Below, piece after piece: positions 30,507 through 39,741 of a stretch of 54,149 nucleotides of DNA. The stretch comes from Arenicellales bacterium. GTDB taxonomy: Bacteria > Pseudomonadota > Gammaproteobacteria > Arenicellales > JAANXG01. The translations under genes and the position numbers were made by a program. Each line of letters starts with the position of its first letter. The first letter of the stretch is position 1. The stretch covers positions 1 to 54,149 of the forward strand of contig JASJAT010000003.1 in NCBI GenBank assembly GCA_030066885.1, given 5' to 3'. The notes below the pieces were generated by a model, which did not search any database, had not been told where the DNA came from, and saw only the letters and a list, made by a program, of their open reading frames with translations.

Positions 30507-31685
30507 ATGAGAAAGTTTTTTCGACTGGTTTTACCCGTATTCGTACTGGCAGTTTGTTTGGCTGTCGGGGTAACCCTTATTCGAACGGCTCCGAAAGCGG
30601 AACGTCGCCAGCCCCCACCAGTTATTCCTACCGTCGAAGTATTCAGCGCTAAGCAATCTGCTTATCCTGTGATCATTAATAGCCAAGGGACTGTGGTCCC
30701 TCGCACTGAGAGTACGCTAATTCCAGAAGTCAGCGGGCAAGTCGTCAACGCTTCACCCAATTTTCGGAATGGTGGCTTTTTTGAAGCAGGGGAAGTGCTG
30801 TTGCAGATAGATCCACGCAACTATAGAAACTCGGTCGTGGTCGCCCAAGCGGATTTAGCCCAGGCTAACGCTGCCCTCAATGAGGAAAATGCGCGTGCCG
30901 AGCAGGCGCTTCGAGATTGGGAGGTACTGAAACTGTCTGAGAAACCCAGCGATTTGGTCCTTCGCAAACCCCAGCTAAAGAGTGCTCAGGCCGCGGTTGC
31001 GGCCGCTGAGGCGCGGCTTGAACAAGCCAACATTAACTTGGAACGCACTCAGATTCGAGCACCCTACGCCGGACTGGTTTTGGAAAAGCAAGTAGATGTA
31101 GGCCAGTTCGTCTCGCCTGGGAATGTACTGGCCAAGATCTATGCGATTGACTTTGCGGAGATTCGCCTTCCCCTCACCAATAGCCAATTCGCTTTCCTGG
31201 ACTTACCCGAGTCTTATCGAGGGGACCCAGAACCGGTAGACGAACGTGTATTTCCAACCGTGGAGCTGACGGCACAAGTCGGTCGCCAAATCCATCGTTG
31301 GCAGGGACGAATTGTGCGCACTGAGGGCGCTATCGACACACAAAGTCAGCAGATATTCGTAATCGCACAGGTGGATGATCCCTACGCCAAGCACCATGGC
31401 TTTCCCCTAAAGGTAGGACAGTTCGTGCGGGCCAATATCGCGGGACGTGTTCTTAAAGACGTCTTTATATTGCCACGGGGTGTATTGCGCAGAAACAATG
31501 AGGTCATGGTGATAAGCGATGACGATACCGTGGACCGTCGACAGGTCGTGGTTGTGTGGAGTGATAACAATGAGATCGTTGTAAGCCAGGGCCTGACTGC
31601 GGGTGAAAGGATCTCTTTAACGCCGCTGCCTTTCGCTATCTCCGGAACCAAGGTTCAGGTCAGCAACACGCAACCGTCGGGATAA
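30507..31685 (+). CDS. RND efflux membrane fusion protein
   Basis: EVSGQVVNASPNFRNGGFFEAGEVLLQIDPRNY; coiled-coil; RAPYAGLV. Confidence 0.92.
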   Translation: MRKFFRLVLPVFVLAVCLAVGVTLIRTAPKAERRQPPPVIPTVEVFSAKQSAYPVIINSQGTVVPRTESTLIPEVSGQVVNASPNFRNGGFFEAGEVLLQIDPRNYRNSVVVAQADLAQANAALNEENARAEQALRDWEVLKLSEKPSDLVLRKPQLKSAQAAVAAAEARLEQANINLERTQIRAPYAGLVLEKQVDVGQFVSPGNVLAKIYAIDFAEIRLPLTNSQFAFLDLPESYRGDPEPVDERVFPTVELTAQVGRQIHRWQGRIVRTEGAIDTQSQQIFVIAQVDDPYAKHHGFPLKVGQFVRANIAGRVLKDVFILPRGVLRRNNEVMVISDDDTVDRRQVVVVWSDNNEIVVSQGLTAGERISLTPLPFAISGTKVQVSNTQPSG

Positions 31686-31687
31686 CC

Positions 31688-34600
31688 ATGAAGGGCATGA
31701 TTGAATGGTTCGCCCGCAACGGGGTCGCGGCCAACCTGCTTATGGTAGTGATCTTTTTCTTGGGAATTTGGTCGCTGACATCCCGTATCCCGCTCGAGGT
31801 ATTCCCGGAAATTGAACGCGAAGTCGTCAATATCGAAATGCGCTATCGTGGCGCAACGCCGATCGAAATCGAAGAAAGTATTGTCATTCGAATCGAAGAA
31901 GCAATCGAAGACCTGCAGGAAATCAAAAGGATTATCTCTAGCGCCAACGAAGGCATTGCCCGCATTCGGGTAGAGCTAGAATCCGGAACTGATCCACGAC
32001 CTACGCTGGATGATATCAAGAACAGAGTCGATGCAATCAACACTTTCCCCGATGACGTAGAACGGCCAACTTTCAGCGTTCAACAGTTCCGTCGAGAGGT
32101 CATCAGTATCGCGGTGTCTGGCGACTTGCCCGAGAGAGAGTTAAGAGAGCTCGGTGAAAGGGTCCGCGAAGACTTGATCGCATTGCCCGAGATCACCCAG
32201 GTCGACCTTACCGCGGTGCGCCCGTACGAGATCTCTATCGAAATATCGGAACACGATCTGGATCGCTACCAACTTACGTTTGACGCCGTAGTAAATGCGA
32301 TCAAGCGGTCGTCGGTAGATCTGCCCGCCGGGTCGATCAAAACGGGAAGCGGCGAGATCCTGCTGCGGACTAAGGGTCAGGCCTATGTTCAGTCTGAGTT
32401 CGAGAAAATTGTCGTGCTGCGCCGTCCGGATGGGACGCGTGTCACCGTAGGCGACATTGCGACCGTCCACGATGGCTTCGAAGAAGAACCCCTGTATGCC
32501 CTGTTAAATGGACAGCCGGCCGTTTTGCTGGAGGTATACCGGATTGGTGACCAAAGCGCCATCGAAATCGGCAAGGTGGTGAAGCAGTATGTGAGTGACA
32601 ACCAATCCGCCATGCCGGAGGGGGTGAGACTAGACTACTGGAGGGATCGCTCCCGCATCGTTCAACTTAGGTTGAACACCTTGCTGAAAAGCGCTTTGCA
32701 GGGTGGTCTGCTTATCTTTTTACTGCTCGCCCTGTTCTTACGTTTTTCAGTAGCGGTGTGGGTCTGCATCGGTATCCCGATAAGTTTTATGGGCGCGCTG
32801 ATAGTCATGCCCGAAGTCGGTGTAACCATAAACTTGATCAGCCTGTTTGCCTTCATTCTGGTGTTAGGGATCGTGGTCGACGATGCCATTGTCACCGGCG
32901 AAAATATCTATACTCACTTAAAGCGCAGTCAGGACGCCACTATGGCGGCAATTCGAGGCACCCACGAAGTCGCCGTGCCGGTTACCTTTGGCGTCCTCAC
33001 TACGGTGGCGGCGTTTATCCCGCTGCTGCTAATCGAAGGCCGGCGCGGGCCGTTGTTCGCCCAGATTCCGGCGATCGTCATTCCTGTGTTGTTGTTCTCT
33101 TTGGTGGAGTCCAAACTCATACTGCCAGCACACATGAAACACATTAAGGTGGGCCGGGGTAAAGAGCACCTGAATTGGCTACAACGTGTTCAGCGTCGTG
33201 TTGCCGATGGTTTAGAAAGTGTTATTAAGAGCGTGTATCAGCCCGTTCTAACCAAAGCGCTGGAGCGTCGTTTTCTTACCTTTACAATCTTTGTCGGCGT
33301 CGCCTTTATCATTTCCAGCGTAGTCATAAGCGGACGATACGGGTACACGTTCTTTCCACGCATAGAGAGCGAAACCGCCCGTGTCACCCTGGTCATGCCG
33401 GAAGGTACGCCGGTAACCGAAACAACCAGGCATATCCAGAAGCTTGCATCGGCGGCTAGGCAACTGCAGCAAAAATACAGCGATCCGGGCACCGGCGAGC
33501 AGGTCATTCGGCAAATCTTATTGAGTATCGGATGGACCGCAACAACCAGCCAGATTCTTCCAGGTGGCCAACCTAACTTGGGTCAAATCAGCATGGAGTT
33601 GATTCCACCGGAAGATAGAAAAATAAAGGTGGGTTCCTCCGATCTGTTGCGCGAGCTACGCACTTTAGCTGGGCCGATACCCGGTGCCAAAGAGCTGAGC
33701 TTCCGCGCCGAAATAGGCCGCGGTGGTGACCCCATTGACATCCAGCTTGCCGGACAGGACTTTGACAAACTGGCGATTGTCGCAGATTTAGTGAAGCAGA
33801 GACTGCAAGAATATCCCGGCGTTTTTGACATACAAGACACTTTTGAAGACGGCAAGGAGGAAATAAAACTCAGCATAAAGCCTCAGGCAGAGCTGCTGGG
33901 ATTAACCGCCGAAGACCTGGGCCGGCAAGTCAGGCATGCTTTCTTCGGTGCCGAAGCCCAGCGCATCCAGAGGGGCAGAGAAGATGTGCGGGTGATGGTC
34001 CGGTACCCGGAACAGCAACGCCAGTCGGTCGACAGCTTGTACCAGATGCGCATCCGGGCACCGTCCGGCACCCAGGTGCCGTTTTCTAATGTTGCCGAGG
34101 CGCAAGTGGGCCAAGGCTACTCGACCATACGACGGGTGGATCGGAACCGGGTGGTGAATGTTCGTGCCGACGTCAACAAAAGGCTCGGCAACACAAACCA
34201 AATCATCTCAGACTTGAAAACTTATCTGGACCAGATAAGGCTACAGTACCCGGATATTCGCTATACCCTCGAAGGGGAACAACGTGAACAAAGTGAGTCG
34301 TTTGGTAGCTTATATTTTGGCGCGTTATTCGTACTGTTTGTGATCTATTCGCTGCTTGCCATACCTTTCCGCTCTTATATACAACCTCTGATCGTCATGG
34401 GCATCATCCCGTTCAGTATCATAGGCGCCATACTCGGCCACATGATCATGGGCATGAACATCAGCATCATGAGTATCATGGGACTTTTGGCTCTGGCCGG
34501 GGTGGTCGTCAACGATAGCCTGGTTCTGGTGGACTGGATTAACAAACGTCGTCGAGAGGGTACAAACCTGGTAGACGCGGTACGTAACGCCGGCGTTGCT

Positions 34601-34837
34601 CGCTTTAGGGCCATCTTGCTTACTTCGCTAACTACTTTTGCCGGCCTCATGCCATTGATCTTCGAAAAAAGCACCCAGGCACAGTTCTTGATACCCATGG
34701 CCGTGTCCTTGGGCTTCGGCATATTGTTTGCGACCTTTATTACTTTGATTCTGGTCCCGGTGTGTTACCTTCTGCTGGAAGACGTTATTCAGCTGTTTAG
34801 ACCTCGCAGCACAGAAGCCACCCACGGCGCTCCGTAG
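31688..34837 (+). CDS. RND efflux inner-membrane transporter (AcrB/HAE1-like)
   Basis: 1049 aa, duplicated 12-TM architecture, GIVVDDAIVTGEN. Confidence 0.95.
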   Translation: MKGMIEWFARNGVAANLLMVVIFFLGIWSLTSRIPLEVFPEIEREVVNIEMRYRGATPIEIEESIVIRIEEAIEDLQEIKRIISSANEGIARIRVELESGTDPRPTLDDIKNRVDAINTFPDDVERPTFSVQQFRREVISIAVSGDLPERELRELGERVREDLIALPEITQVDLTAVRPYEISIEISEHDLDRYQLTFDAVVNAIKRSSVDLPAGSIKTGSGEILLRTKGQAYVQSEFEKIVVLRRPDGTRVTVGDIATVHDGFEEEPLYALLNGQPAVLLEVYRIGDQSAIEIGKVVKQYVSDNQSAMPEGVRLDYWRDRSRIVQLRLNTLLKSALQGGLLIFLLLALFLRFSVAVWVCIGIPISFMGALIVMPEVGVTINLISLFAFILVLGIVVDDAIVTGENIYTHLKRSQDATMAAIRGTHEVAVPVTFGVLTTVAAFIPLLLIEGRRGPLFAQIPAIVIPVLLFSLVESKLILPAHMKHIKVGRGKEHLNWLQRVQRRVADGLESVIKSVYQPVLTKALERRFLTFTIFVGVAFIISSVVISGRYGYTFFPRIESETARVTLVMPEGTPVTETTRHIQKLASAARQLQQKYSDPGTGEQVIRQILLSIGWTATTSQILPGGQPNLGQISMELIPPEDRKIKVGSSDLLRELRTLAGPIPGAKELSFRAEIGRGGDPIDIQLAGQDFDKLAIVADLVKQRLQEYPGVFDIQDTFEDGKEEIKLSIKPQAELLGLTAEDLGRQVRHAFFGAEAQRIQRGREDVRVMVRYPEQQRQSVDSLYQMRIRAPSGTQVPFSNVAEAQVGQGYSTIRRVDRNRVVNVRADVNKRLGNTNQIISDLKTYLDQIRLQYPDIRYTLEGEQREQSESFGSLYFGALFVLFVIYSLLAIPFRSYIQPLIVMGIIPFSIIGAILGHMIMGMNISIMSIMGLLALAGVVVNDSLVLVDWINKRRREGTNLVDAVRNAGVARFRAILLTSLTTFAGLMPLIFEKSTQAQFLIPMAVSLGFGILFATFITLILVPVCYLLLEDVIQLFRPRSTEATHGAP

Positions 34838-34862
34838 GTGCGGCAAAAAGCCGTCGTGCGGC
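34834..34862 (+). repeat. GTAGGTGCGGC-AAAAA-GCCG REP-like unit overlapping RND stop codon
   Basis: gtaggtgcggcaaaaagccgtcgtgcggc. Confidence 0.4.
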
Positions 34863-34894
34863 ATGCTTTTAGCCCGAGTCTATTGAGGTACACC

Positions 34895-34926
34895 CTGGAT
34901 TCCCGCTAACGACATGCGGGAATGAC
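34895..34926 (+). repeat. CTGGATTCCCGC...GCGGGAATGAC palindromic repeat, copy 2
   Basis: 30/32 identical to 26447-26478 (reverse complement). Confidence 0.85.
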
Positions 34927-34947
34927 GTTGTCTAAAAAGAGATTCCT

Positions 34948-34980
34948 GTAGGAGAGGTCCGCTTAGATAATCGGTGCGAG
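34948..34980 (+). repeat. GTAGGAG-type REP-like unit
   Basis: gtaggagaggtccgcttagataatcggtgcgag; cf. ...gcgataatcggcgc at 26560-26596. Confidence 0.5.
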
Positions 34981-35017
34981 GCTACTAGCTACTAGACACT
35001 AGTTTCTCGCTACTCTG
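34981..35017 (-). repeat. AGTAGCGAG...CTAGTAGCTAGTAGC intergenic repeat copy
   Basis: aligned with 26315-26348; abuts/overlaps rocD 3' end. Confidence 0.6.
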
Positions 35018-36238
35018 ACGGGCAAAGTCTCCGGTTAGAACGCTATTCAATTGTTCAACCAAGTGATCGATTTCATTCTTTTCGATGATTAATGGAGGAG
35101 ATAATCTAATCACTCGATCGTGTGTCTCCTTACACAGTATCCCCCGCCGCATTAACTGTTCACAATAAGGTCGAGCCGAAACTACACTTTTCTTAAGCTC
35201 GATACCGATGAGAAGACCACGCCCGCGAATCTCGGCGATATCGTTTTGCGGTAAACGATTGAGCTCGCCCATTAAATAGTCACCTAATTCGGCCGAACGG
35301 GCCGGGAGTTGCTCTTGTTCTACAACATCCAGTGCGGCTTTCGCGACCGCTGCTGCCAAGGGATTTCCACCAAAGGTGCTACCATGGGTGCCCGGTCCAA
35401 ACACACTCAATATCTCATGCGATGCTAGAACCGCAGAAACCGGATATACCCCACCTCCCAGTGCTTTACCCACAATCAGAATATCTGGTTTTGCCTCACG
35501 TTCATGCTCATGACAAAACATTTTGCCCGTTCGTCCAAGACCAGTCTGGATCTCGTCCAACACCATGAGCACACCGTGCTCTGTGCAGAGCTTACGCAAA
35601 CCCGATAAGAAACCTTCGGGCGGAATATTGATTCCGGCCTCACCTTGGATAGGTTCAAGCAGCACAGCAACCGTTTCGTTTGTTAAAACATCTTTAACGG
35701 CACCTAGGTCACCATAGTCGGCCTGCCGGAAACCAGGGGTAAAGGGCCCGAATCCGCGCCGGTATGAAGGTTCCGAGGAAAGGCTGATGGCCGTGACGGT
35801 GCGCCCGTGGAAATTGTGGCTAAATACAATAATCTCAGCTCGATCCCGCTCGATGGGCTTATTGTCATAACCCCATTTTCGGGCCGCTTTTATTGCAGTC
35901 TCCACGGCTTCCACGCCCGTATTCATAGGCAAGGCCACTTCCATATCAGACAGGTCACAAAGTTGCTGTAAAAACGAACCCATCTGATCGTTGTGAAAAG
36001 CTCTCGATGTCAAAGTCAGACGGTTGGCTTGGTTAATCAACGCCTGGATGATACGTGGGTGCCGGTGGCCCTGGTTGAGCGCAGAATAGGCGCTTAAGCA
36101 GTCTAGGTATCTATTGCCATCGGTGTCCCAAACCCAGACGCCCTCGGCGCGACTGATTACAAGCGGTAAAGGAAGGTAATTGGCCGCACTGTACTTCTCA
36201 GTTGTCGCGATGATCTTTTGCTGTGAAGTCATGGTCAC
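34985..36238 (-). CDS. rocD: ornithine aminotransferase
   Basis: class III aminotransferase: YLDCLSAYSALNQGHRHP, LDEIQTGLGRTGKMF, GKALGGGVYPVSAVLA; adjacent to arginase. Confidence 0.92.
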   Translation of the reverse strand: MTMTSQQKIIATTEKYSAANYLPLPLVISRAEGVWVWDTDGNRYLDCLSAYSALNQGHRHPRIIQALINQANRLTLTSRAFHNDQMGSFLQQLCDLSDMEVALPMNTGVEAVETAIKAARKWGYDNKPIERDRAEIIVFSHNFHGRTVTAISLSSEPSYRRGFGPFTPGFRQADYGDLGAVKDVLTNETVAVLLEPIQGEAGINIPPEGFLSGLRKLCTEHGVLMVLDEIQTGLGRTGKMFCHEHEREAKPDILIVGKALGGGVYPVSAVLASHEILSVFGPGTHGSTFGGNPLAAAVAKAALDVVEQEQLPARSAELGDYLMGELNRLPQNDIAEIRGRGLLIGIELKKSVVSARPYCEQLMRRGILCKETHDRVIRLSPPLIIEKNEIDHLVEQLNSVLTGDFARQSSEKLVSSS

Positions 36239-36246
36239 ACACTCGA

Positions 36247-37164
36247 TTAGGTTGAGAGTAGTATCTGCTTCCCGAACATACTGCTGACCAATTCCACTGC
36301 GAGTTGTGCAGTTTTATTGCAATGATCCAGGGTCGGATTGATCTCTACAATGTCTAGTGAACCCAGCAGGTTTGAATCGTGTATCATTTCCATACATAGC
36401 TGGGCCTCTCTATATGTCAAACCGCCGGGTGTAGTTGTTCCCGTACCCGGTGCAACAGTGGGATCGAGGCAATCCACATCAAAACTGACGTGCAGGTGGG
36501 CCTGTTTTCTCTCCATGTCAAGTAAGATCCTGCGCATGGCTTGCCTTACGCCCAACTCGTCTATCATGCGCATGTCAACAATATTGATTTGACTGCTGGC
36601 CAAGGCTCGTCTTTCAGCGTCATCAACTGATCGAATTGCGATTTGGTATACGTCCGACTCCTCTATTATCGGTGTCGTCAATCCGATATTGAGTAGTCCT
36701 TCGGGGCCTTTTCCCGTTAGGGCTGCCACCGGCATACCATGAATATTGCCGCTGGGACTGGAAATTGGTGTATTGAAATCCGCATGGGCATCGAACCACA
36801 GTACACATAGCTTCTTACCTTGTTGCACGCAATGTCGCGCGACTGCTGCTATTGAGCCGATAGCGATGGAATGGTCGCCCCCCATGACCAGCGGGATGCG
36901 GTTCTGGCGTACCGTGTCTAATACTGCATCGTGTACGTAGCGGCACCAAAGAACAGTCTCATCCAGATGTCGGTAACCATCCTCGACCGCACCATCAGGA
37001 TACTCCGGACCAACGATATTGCCCCGGTCTTCTACGTCCATGCCCAAACGATTGAGGTGGGATTTTATTCCCGCCACACGCAGGGCGTCGGGCCCCAACG
37101 CCGCCCCGCGCCGCGCCGCGCCCACGTCACATGGGACCCCGACTAAAGATACTGTGCCTCCCAT
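36247..37164 (-). CDS. rocF: arginase
   Basis: VMGGDHSIAIGS, WFDAHADFNTP, SFDVDCLDPTVAPGTGTTTPGGL. Confidence 0.95.
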   Translation of the reverse strand: MGGTVSLVGVPCDVGAARRGAALGPDALRVAGIKSHLNRLGMDVEDRGNIVGPEYPDGAVEDGYRHLDETVLWCRYVHDAVLDTVRQNRIPLVMGGDHSIAIGSIAAVARHCVQQGKKLCVLWFDAHADFNTPISSPSGNIHGMPVAALTGKGPEGLLNIGLTTPIIEESDVYQIAIRSVDDAERRALASSQINIVDMRMIDELGVRQAMRRILLDMERKQAHLHVSFDVDCLDPTVAPGTGTTTPGGLTYREAQLCMEMIHDSNLLGSLDIVEINPTLDHCNKTAQLAVELVSSMFGKQILLST

Positions 37165-37265
37165 TGCTCTATCTCCACCTGAGCCAATGAATAGGGATAC
37201 CAGTGTGCCAATTTTTCAGCATAAATCAATCAGTTACAAGGCACAGACCGATAGACAAAAGTCTA

Positions 37266-37280
37266 TGTTGCACTGCACAA
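37266..37280 (-). promoter_or_regulatory. putative PhaR operator TTGTGCAGTGCAACA
   Basis: same 15-mer as in the PHA cluster, just upstream of TATAAT (37289-37294) of the SDR gene. Confidence 0.55.
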
Positions 37281-37321
37281 AAATAAAGTATAATTAGATC
37301 ATTAGATTCTGGAGGGAGTTA

Positions 37322-38140
37322 ATGATAATCAATAATGAAGTAGCAATGGTGACTGGCGCTGCCAGTGGTATCGGCCGAGCGCTGACCTATGAGCTCGCCC
37401 AAAGGGGGGCGAAGGCTATAGGGGTTGTGGATCTCAGCGACGATGTATTCAACATTGCCGACAAGATCAACAGCAGAGTTGGGGGTCAAGTGGCGTTGCC
37501 GTTTAAAGGCGATGTGACCGCGCCCGACTTTCGCAAGGCCGTTTATGACCAGGTCTGTGCTGCGCACGGTGTGGTATCTATCTGTGTGCCAGCAGCTGGC
37601 CTGACGCGTGATGCTCTAGCCGTCAGGCTTAACAAGGAGACCGGCAAGGCCCACATGTATGAGGAAGAGACATTTCGTTTGGTAACAGAGGTCGACCTGA
37701 TCGCCCCCATCTACTGGGCTTTAGAAGCAGTGGCGCGAATGGCGGAGTATCGGCACAAACACGGTAAGGGTCGGTGGGATCCAGCCGAAGGCGTGCAAGG
37801 CACTATAATTTTTATCGGCTCGGTATCTTCGCAAGGCAACAAAGGACAGATTGCCTATGCGACGTCGAAGGCCGGTCTCGAGGGTGCGGCCGCGACAATG
37901 ATGAAGGAAGCGATCTTCTACGGTGTACGCTGTGGTGTAATTCATCCGGGATTTACCGATACACCCATGGTCCGGGCACTCGGTGAGGAGTTCATCGAAA
38001 AATACGTGCTACCTGATACGCAGCTAGGTCGCTTGATACGACCAGAAGAGATTGCGGACGCGATCTGTTTCATGATCACCAATTCTGCCGTCAGTGGTGA
38101 ACTCTGGGCTGACGCAGGCTGGCATCCGTCAGCGGCTTGA
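37322..38140 (+). CDS. short-chain dehydrogenase/reductase
   Basis: TGAASGIGRAL, YATSKAGLEGAAATM, HPGFTDTPMV. Confidence 0.9.
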   Translation: MIINNEVAMVTGAASGIGRALTYELAQRGAKAIGVVDLSDDVFNIADKINSRVGGQVALPFKGDVTAPDFRKAVYDQVCAAHGVVSICVPAAGLTRDALAVRLNKETGKAHMYEEETFRLVTEVDLIAPIYWALEAVARMAEYRHKHGKGRWDPAEGVQGTIIFIGSVSSQGNKGQIAYATSKAGLEGAAATMMKEAIFYGVRCGVIHPGFTDTPMVRALGEEFIEKYVLPDTQLGRLIRPEEIADAICFMITNSAVSGELWADAGWHPSAA

Positions 38141-38143
38141 AAA

Positions 38144-38254
38144 ACCGGGGATAGTATACTTTTTAACAAGGATCGTAGGAGCAGCAGCGCCGCGGTTTGA
38201 TTGGCGCTGAGAACGCAGTTATCTGGGGAGTTAAAAAGGTATACTGTCCCCGGT
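38144..38254. repeat. 111-bp element bounded by ACCGGGGATAGTATACTTTTTAA / TTAAAAAGGTATACTGTCCCCGGT inverted repeats, containing a REP-like unit
   Basis: arms 38144-38166 and 38231-38254; interior gtaggagcagcagcgccgcggtttgattggcgctga at 38175-38210. Confidence 0.85.
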
Positions 38255-38255
38255 A

Positions 38256-39041
38256 TTAGGTTTTATGCGCGCTAAAATGCGTAGGTCTGAGTTCCCCTCG
38301 CTCCACAACTCTTTGTTTTAACGTGCTGCTACGCAAACGATGTGCCGCCTTCTCCTCGCCGATTCGCTTTATTAGTTCAGCGTAATTCCGCCCGGACAGT
38401 GTTGCCAGCTCGTTCTTGATCTCTTGCCTGTACCACTCGTTCCTATCTTTCAGCTTCACGTCGACAAACCCGGCTCGCTCCAATGCGCTGCGAGTTTGCT
38501 CAAGATTCTTCATGTCAAAAGTAAGTTGGACAGCTATGAGCCATTCTTTGAACTGGTCAGAATACTCACCCTCTCCGCTACGCAGCCAATCGCTACCCAC
38601 GAACACACCGCCCGCCCGCAGGACCCGTAACACGTCCTGGTACAACGCTACCTTATCCGATATCTGAATAATCGCATCCTTGCTAAAAACAACATCGAAC
38701 GACCCATCCTCAAATGGGAGAGGACCAGGCTCTACCAATCGGTATTGAACCTGCTCGGCCACACCGGCTTTCACCGCCCTTTGCCTCGCATGCTCAATGA
38801 GTGGTGGTTCAATATCAATCCCGACTACATTGTTCGCTCCATGCTCCTGAACCAGCAACACGTCAATCGCACCTAGCCCACTGCCTATATCGAGAACATC
38901 GCAGCCGGTGAGGTCTAAACCATCCAGCAGCACTGCCACCTCTTGTGGCCCTCCGGGGGACAAATAACCATCGCCCCACATCCACTGCAGCGCAGCTATA
39001 AAATCCTCAGTATACTCATACGTTTCGTCAGAATTGGGCAT
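38256..39041 (-). CDS. SAM-dependent methyltransferase (phosphoethanolamine N-methyltransferase-like)
   Basis: GGPQEVAVLLDGLDLTGCDVLDIGSGLGAIDVLL, FSKDAIIQISDK. Confidence 0.75.
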   Translation of the reverse strand: MPNSDETYEYTEDFIAALQWMWGDGYLSPGGPQEVAVLLDGLDLTGCDVLDIGSGLGAIDVLLVQEHGANNVVGIDIEPPLIEHARQRAVKAGVAEQVQYRLVEPGPLPFEDGSFDVVFSKDAIIQISDKVALYQDVLRVLRAGGVFVGSDWLRSGEGEYSDQFKEWLIAVQLTFDMKNLEQTRSALERAGFVDVKLKDRNEWYRQEIKNELATLSGRNYAELIKRIGEEKAAHRLRSSTLKQRVVERGELRPTHFSAHKT

Positions 39042-39125
39042 TACTTTTTTACCGACAATTGAACAAACTCATGTTTATGTTATCAAATGCTGTACTAACT
39101 CGATGATATTTCAGGAGACGCTTGT

Positions 39126-39578
39126 ATGTTCGGCAAGATAGTGTTGGCTATAGGATTGTCGTTTTGTTTGGGTACAAATGCTCTTGCAGCCGGAAATGGG
39201 GGTGGCAATGCGCCGTCGCAACCCAGCGAGTATAGAAAAGCCGTAAAGGCGATCAAGAAAGAAAACTACGCACAGGCGGTGGAGCTGCTGCAGACAGTAG
39301 TTGACGAGAATCCCAAGAATGCAAATGCGTGGAACTACATGGGTTACAGTTTACGTAACTTAAAAAAATACGACGAAGCCCTGGCCGCATATGAAAAAGC
39401 CTTACAAATAAAACCTAAGCACAAAGGGGCTTTGGAATATTTAGGCGAACTTTATCTCCAGACCGGTCAGCTGGAAAAGGCAAAAGTAACCCTGAAAAAG
39501 TTGGACGACGCTTGCTTTCTCTCCTGCAAAGAGTATCGCAAGCTGAAGAAACAGATAAAAAACTACGAGGAGAGCTAG
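39126..39578 (+). CDS. secreted TPR-repeat protein
   Basis: signal peptide; NANAWNYMGYSLRNLKKYDEALAAYEKALQIKPKHKGALEYLGELY. Confidence 0.85.
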   Translation: MFGKIVLAIGLSFCLGTNALAAGNGGGNAPSQPSEYRKAVKAIKKENYAQAVELLQTVVDENPKNANAWNYMGYSLRNLKKYDEALAAYEKALQIKPKHKGALEYLGELYLQTGQLEKAKVTLKKLDDACFLSCKEYRKLKKQIKNYEES

Positions 39579-39624
39579 AAAAACCAGTATAGATCCTTAT
39601 AATCCAGCACGCTTAGAATCCTGC

Positions 39625-39714
39625 GCTTGAGGAGCGCTGCAACCCGTTACCCACAATAGGTAGCAGGCCAGGCTCAAGCGGATTCGGGATCAACCCGAGT
39701 AACGGCGCTCACTC
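39625..39714 (+). promoter_or_regulatory. S-adenosylhomocysteine (SAH) riboswitch
   Basis: GCTTGAGGAGCGCTGCAACCC ... CCAGGCTCAAGC ... TCGGGATCAACCCGA ... GTAACGGCGCTCACTC; P1 GCTTGAG/CTCAAGC, pseudoknot GAGCGC/GCGCTC, directly upstream of ahcY. Confidence 0.92.
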
Positions 39715-39741
39715 ATAACTCTTAAAGCAAGGAGAGAGACA

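Noticed and set aside
29115-34837. RND triad considered as a novel efflux system
   Set aside because: Standard outer-membrane channel / fusion protein / AcrB-type pump order; substrate unknown but architecture ordinary.
34985-37164. rocD-rocF pair considered as an unusual pathway
   Set aside because: Arginase plus ornithine aminotransferase is an ordinary arginine catabolic pairing.
37194-37211. Minus-strand TTGGCACACTGGTATCCC upstream of rocF resembling a sigma54 promoter
   Set aside because: The -24 half fits, but the -12 element is TATC rather than TTGC, lacking the invariant G; too weak to call.
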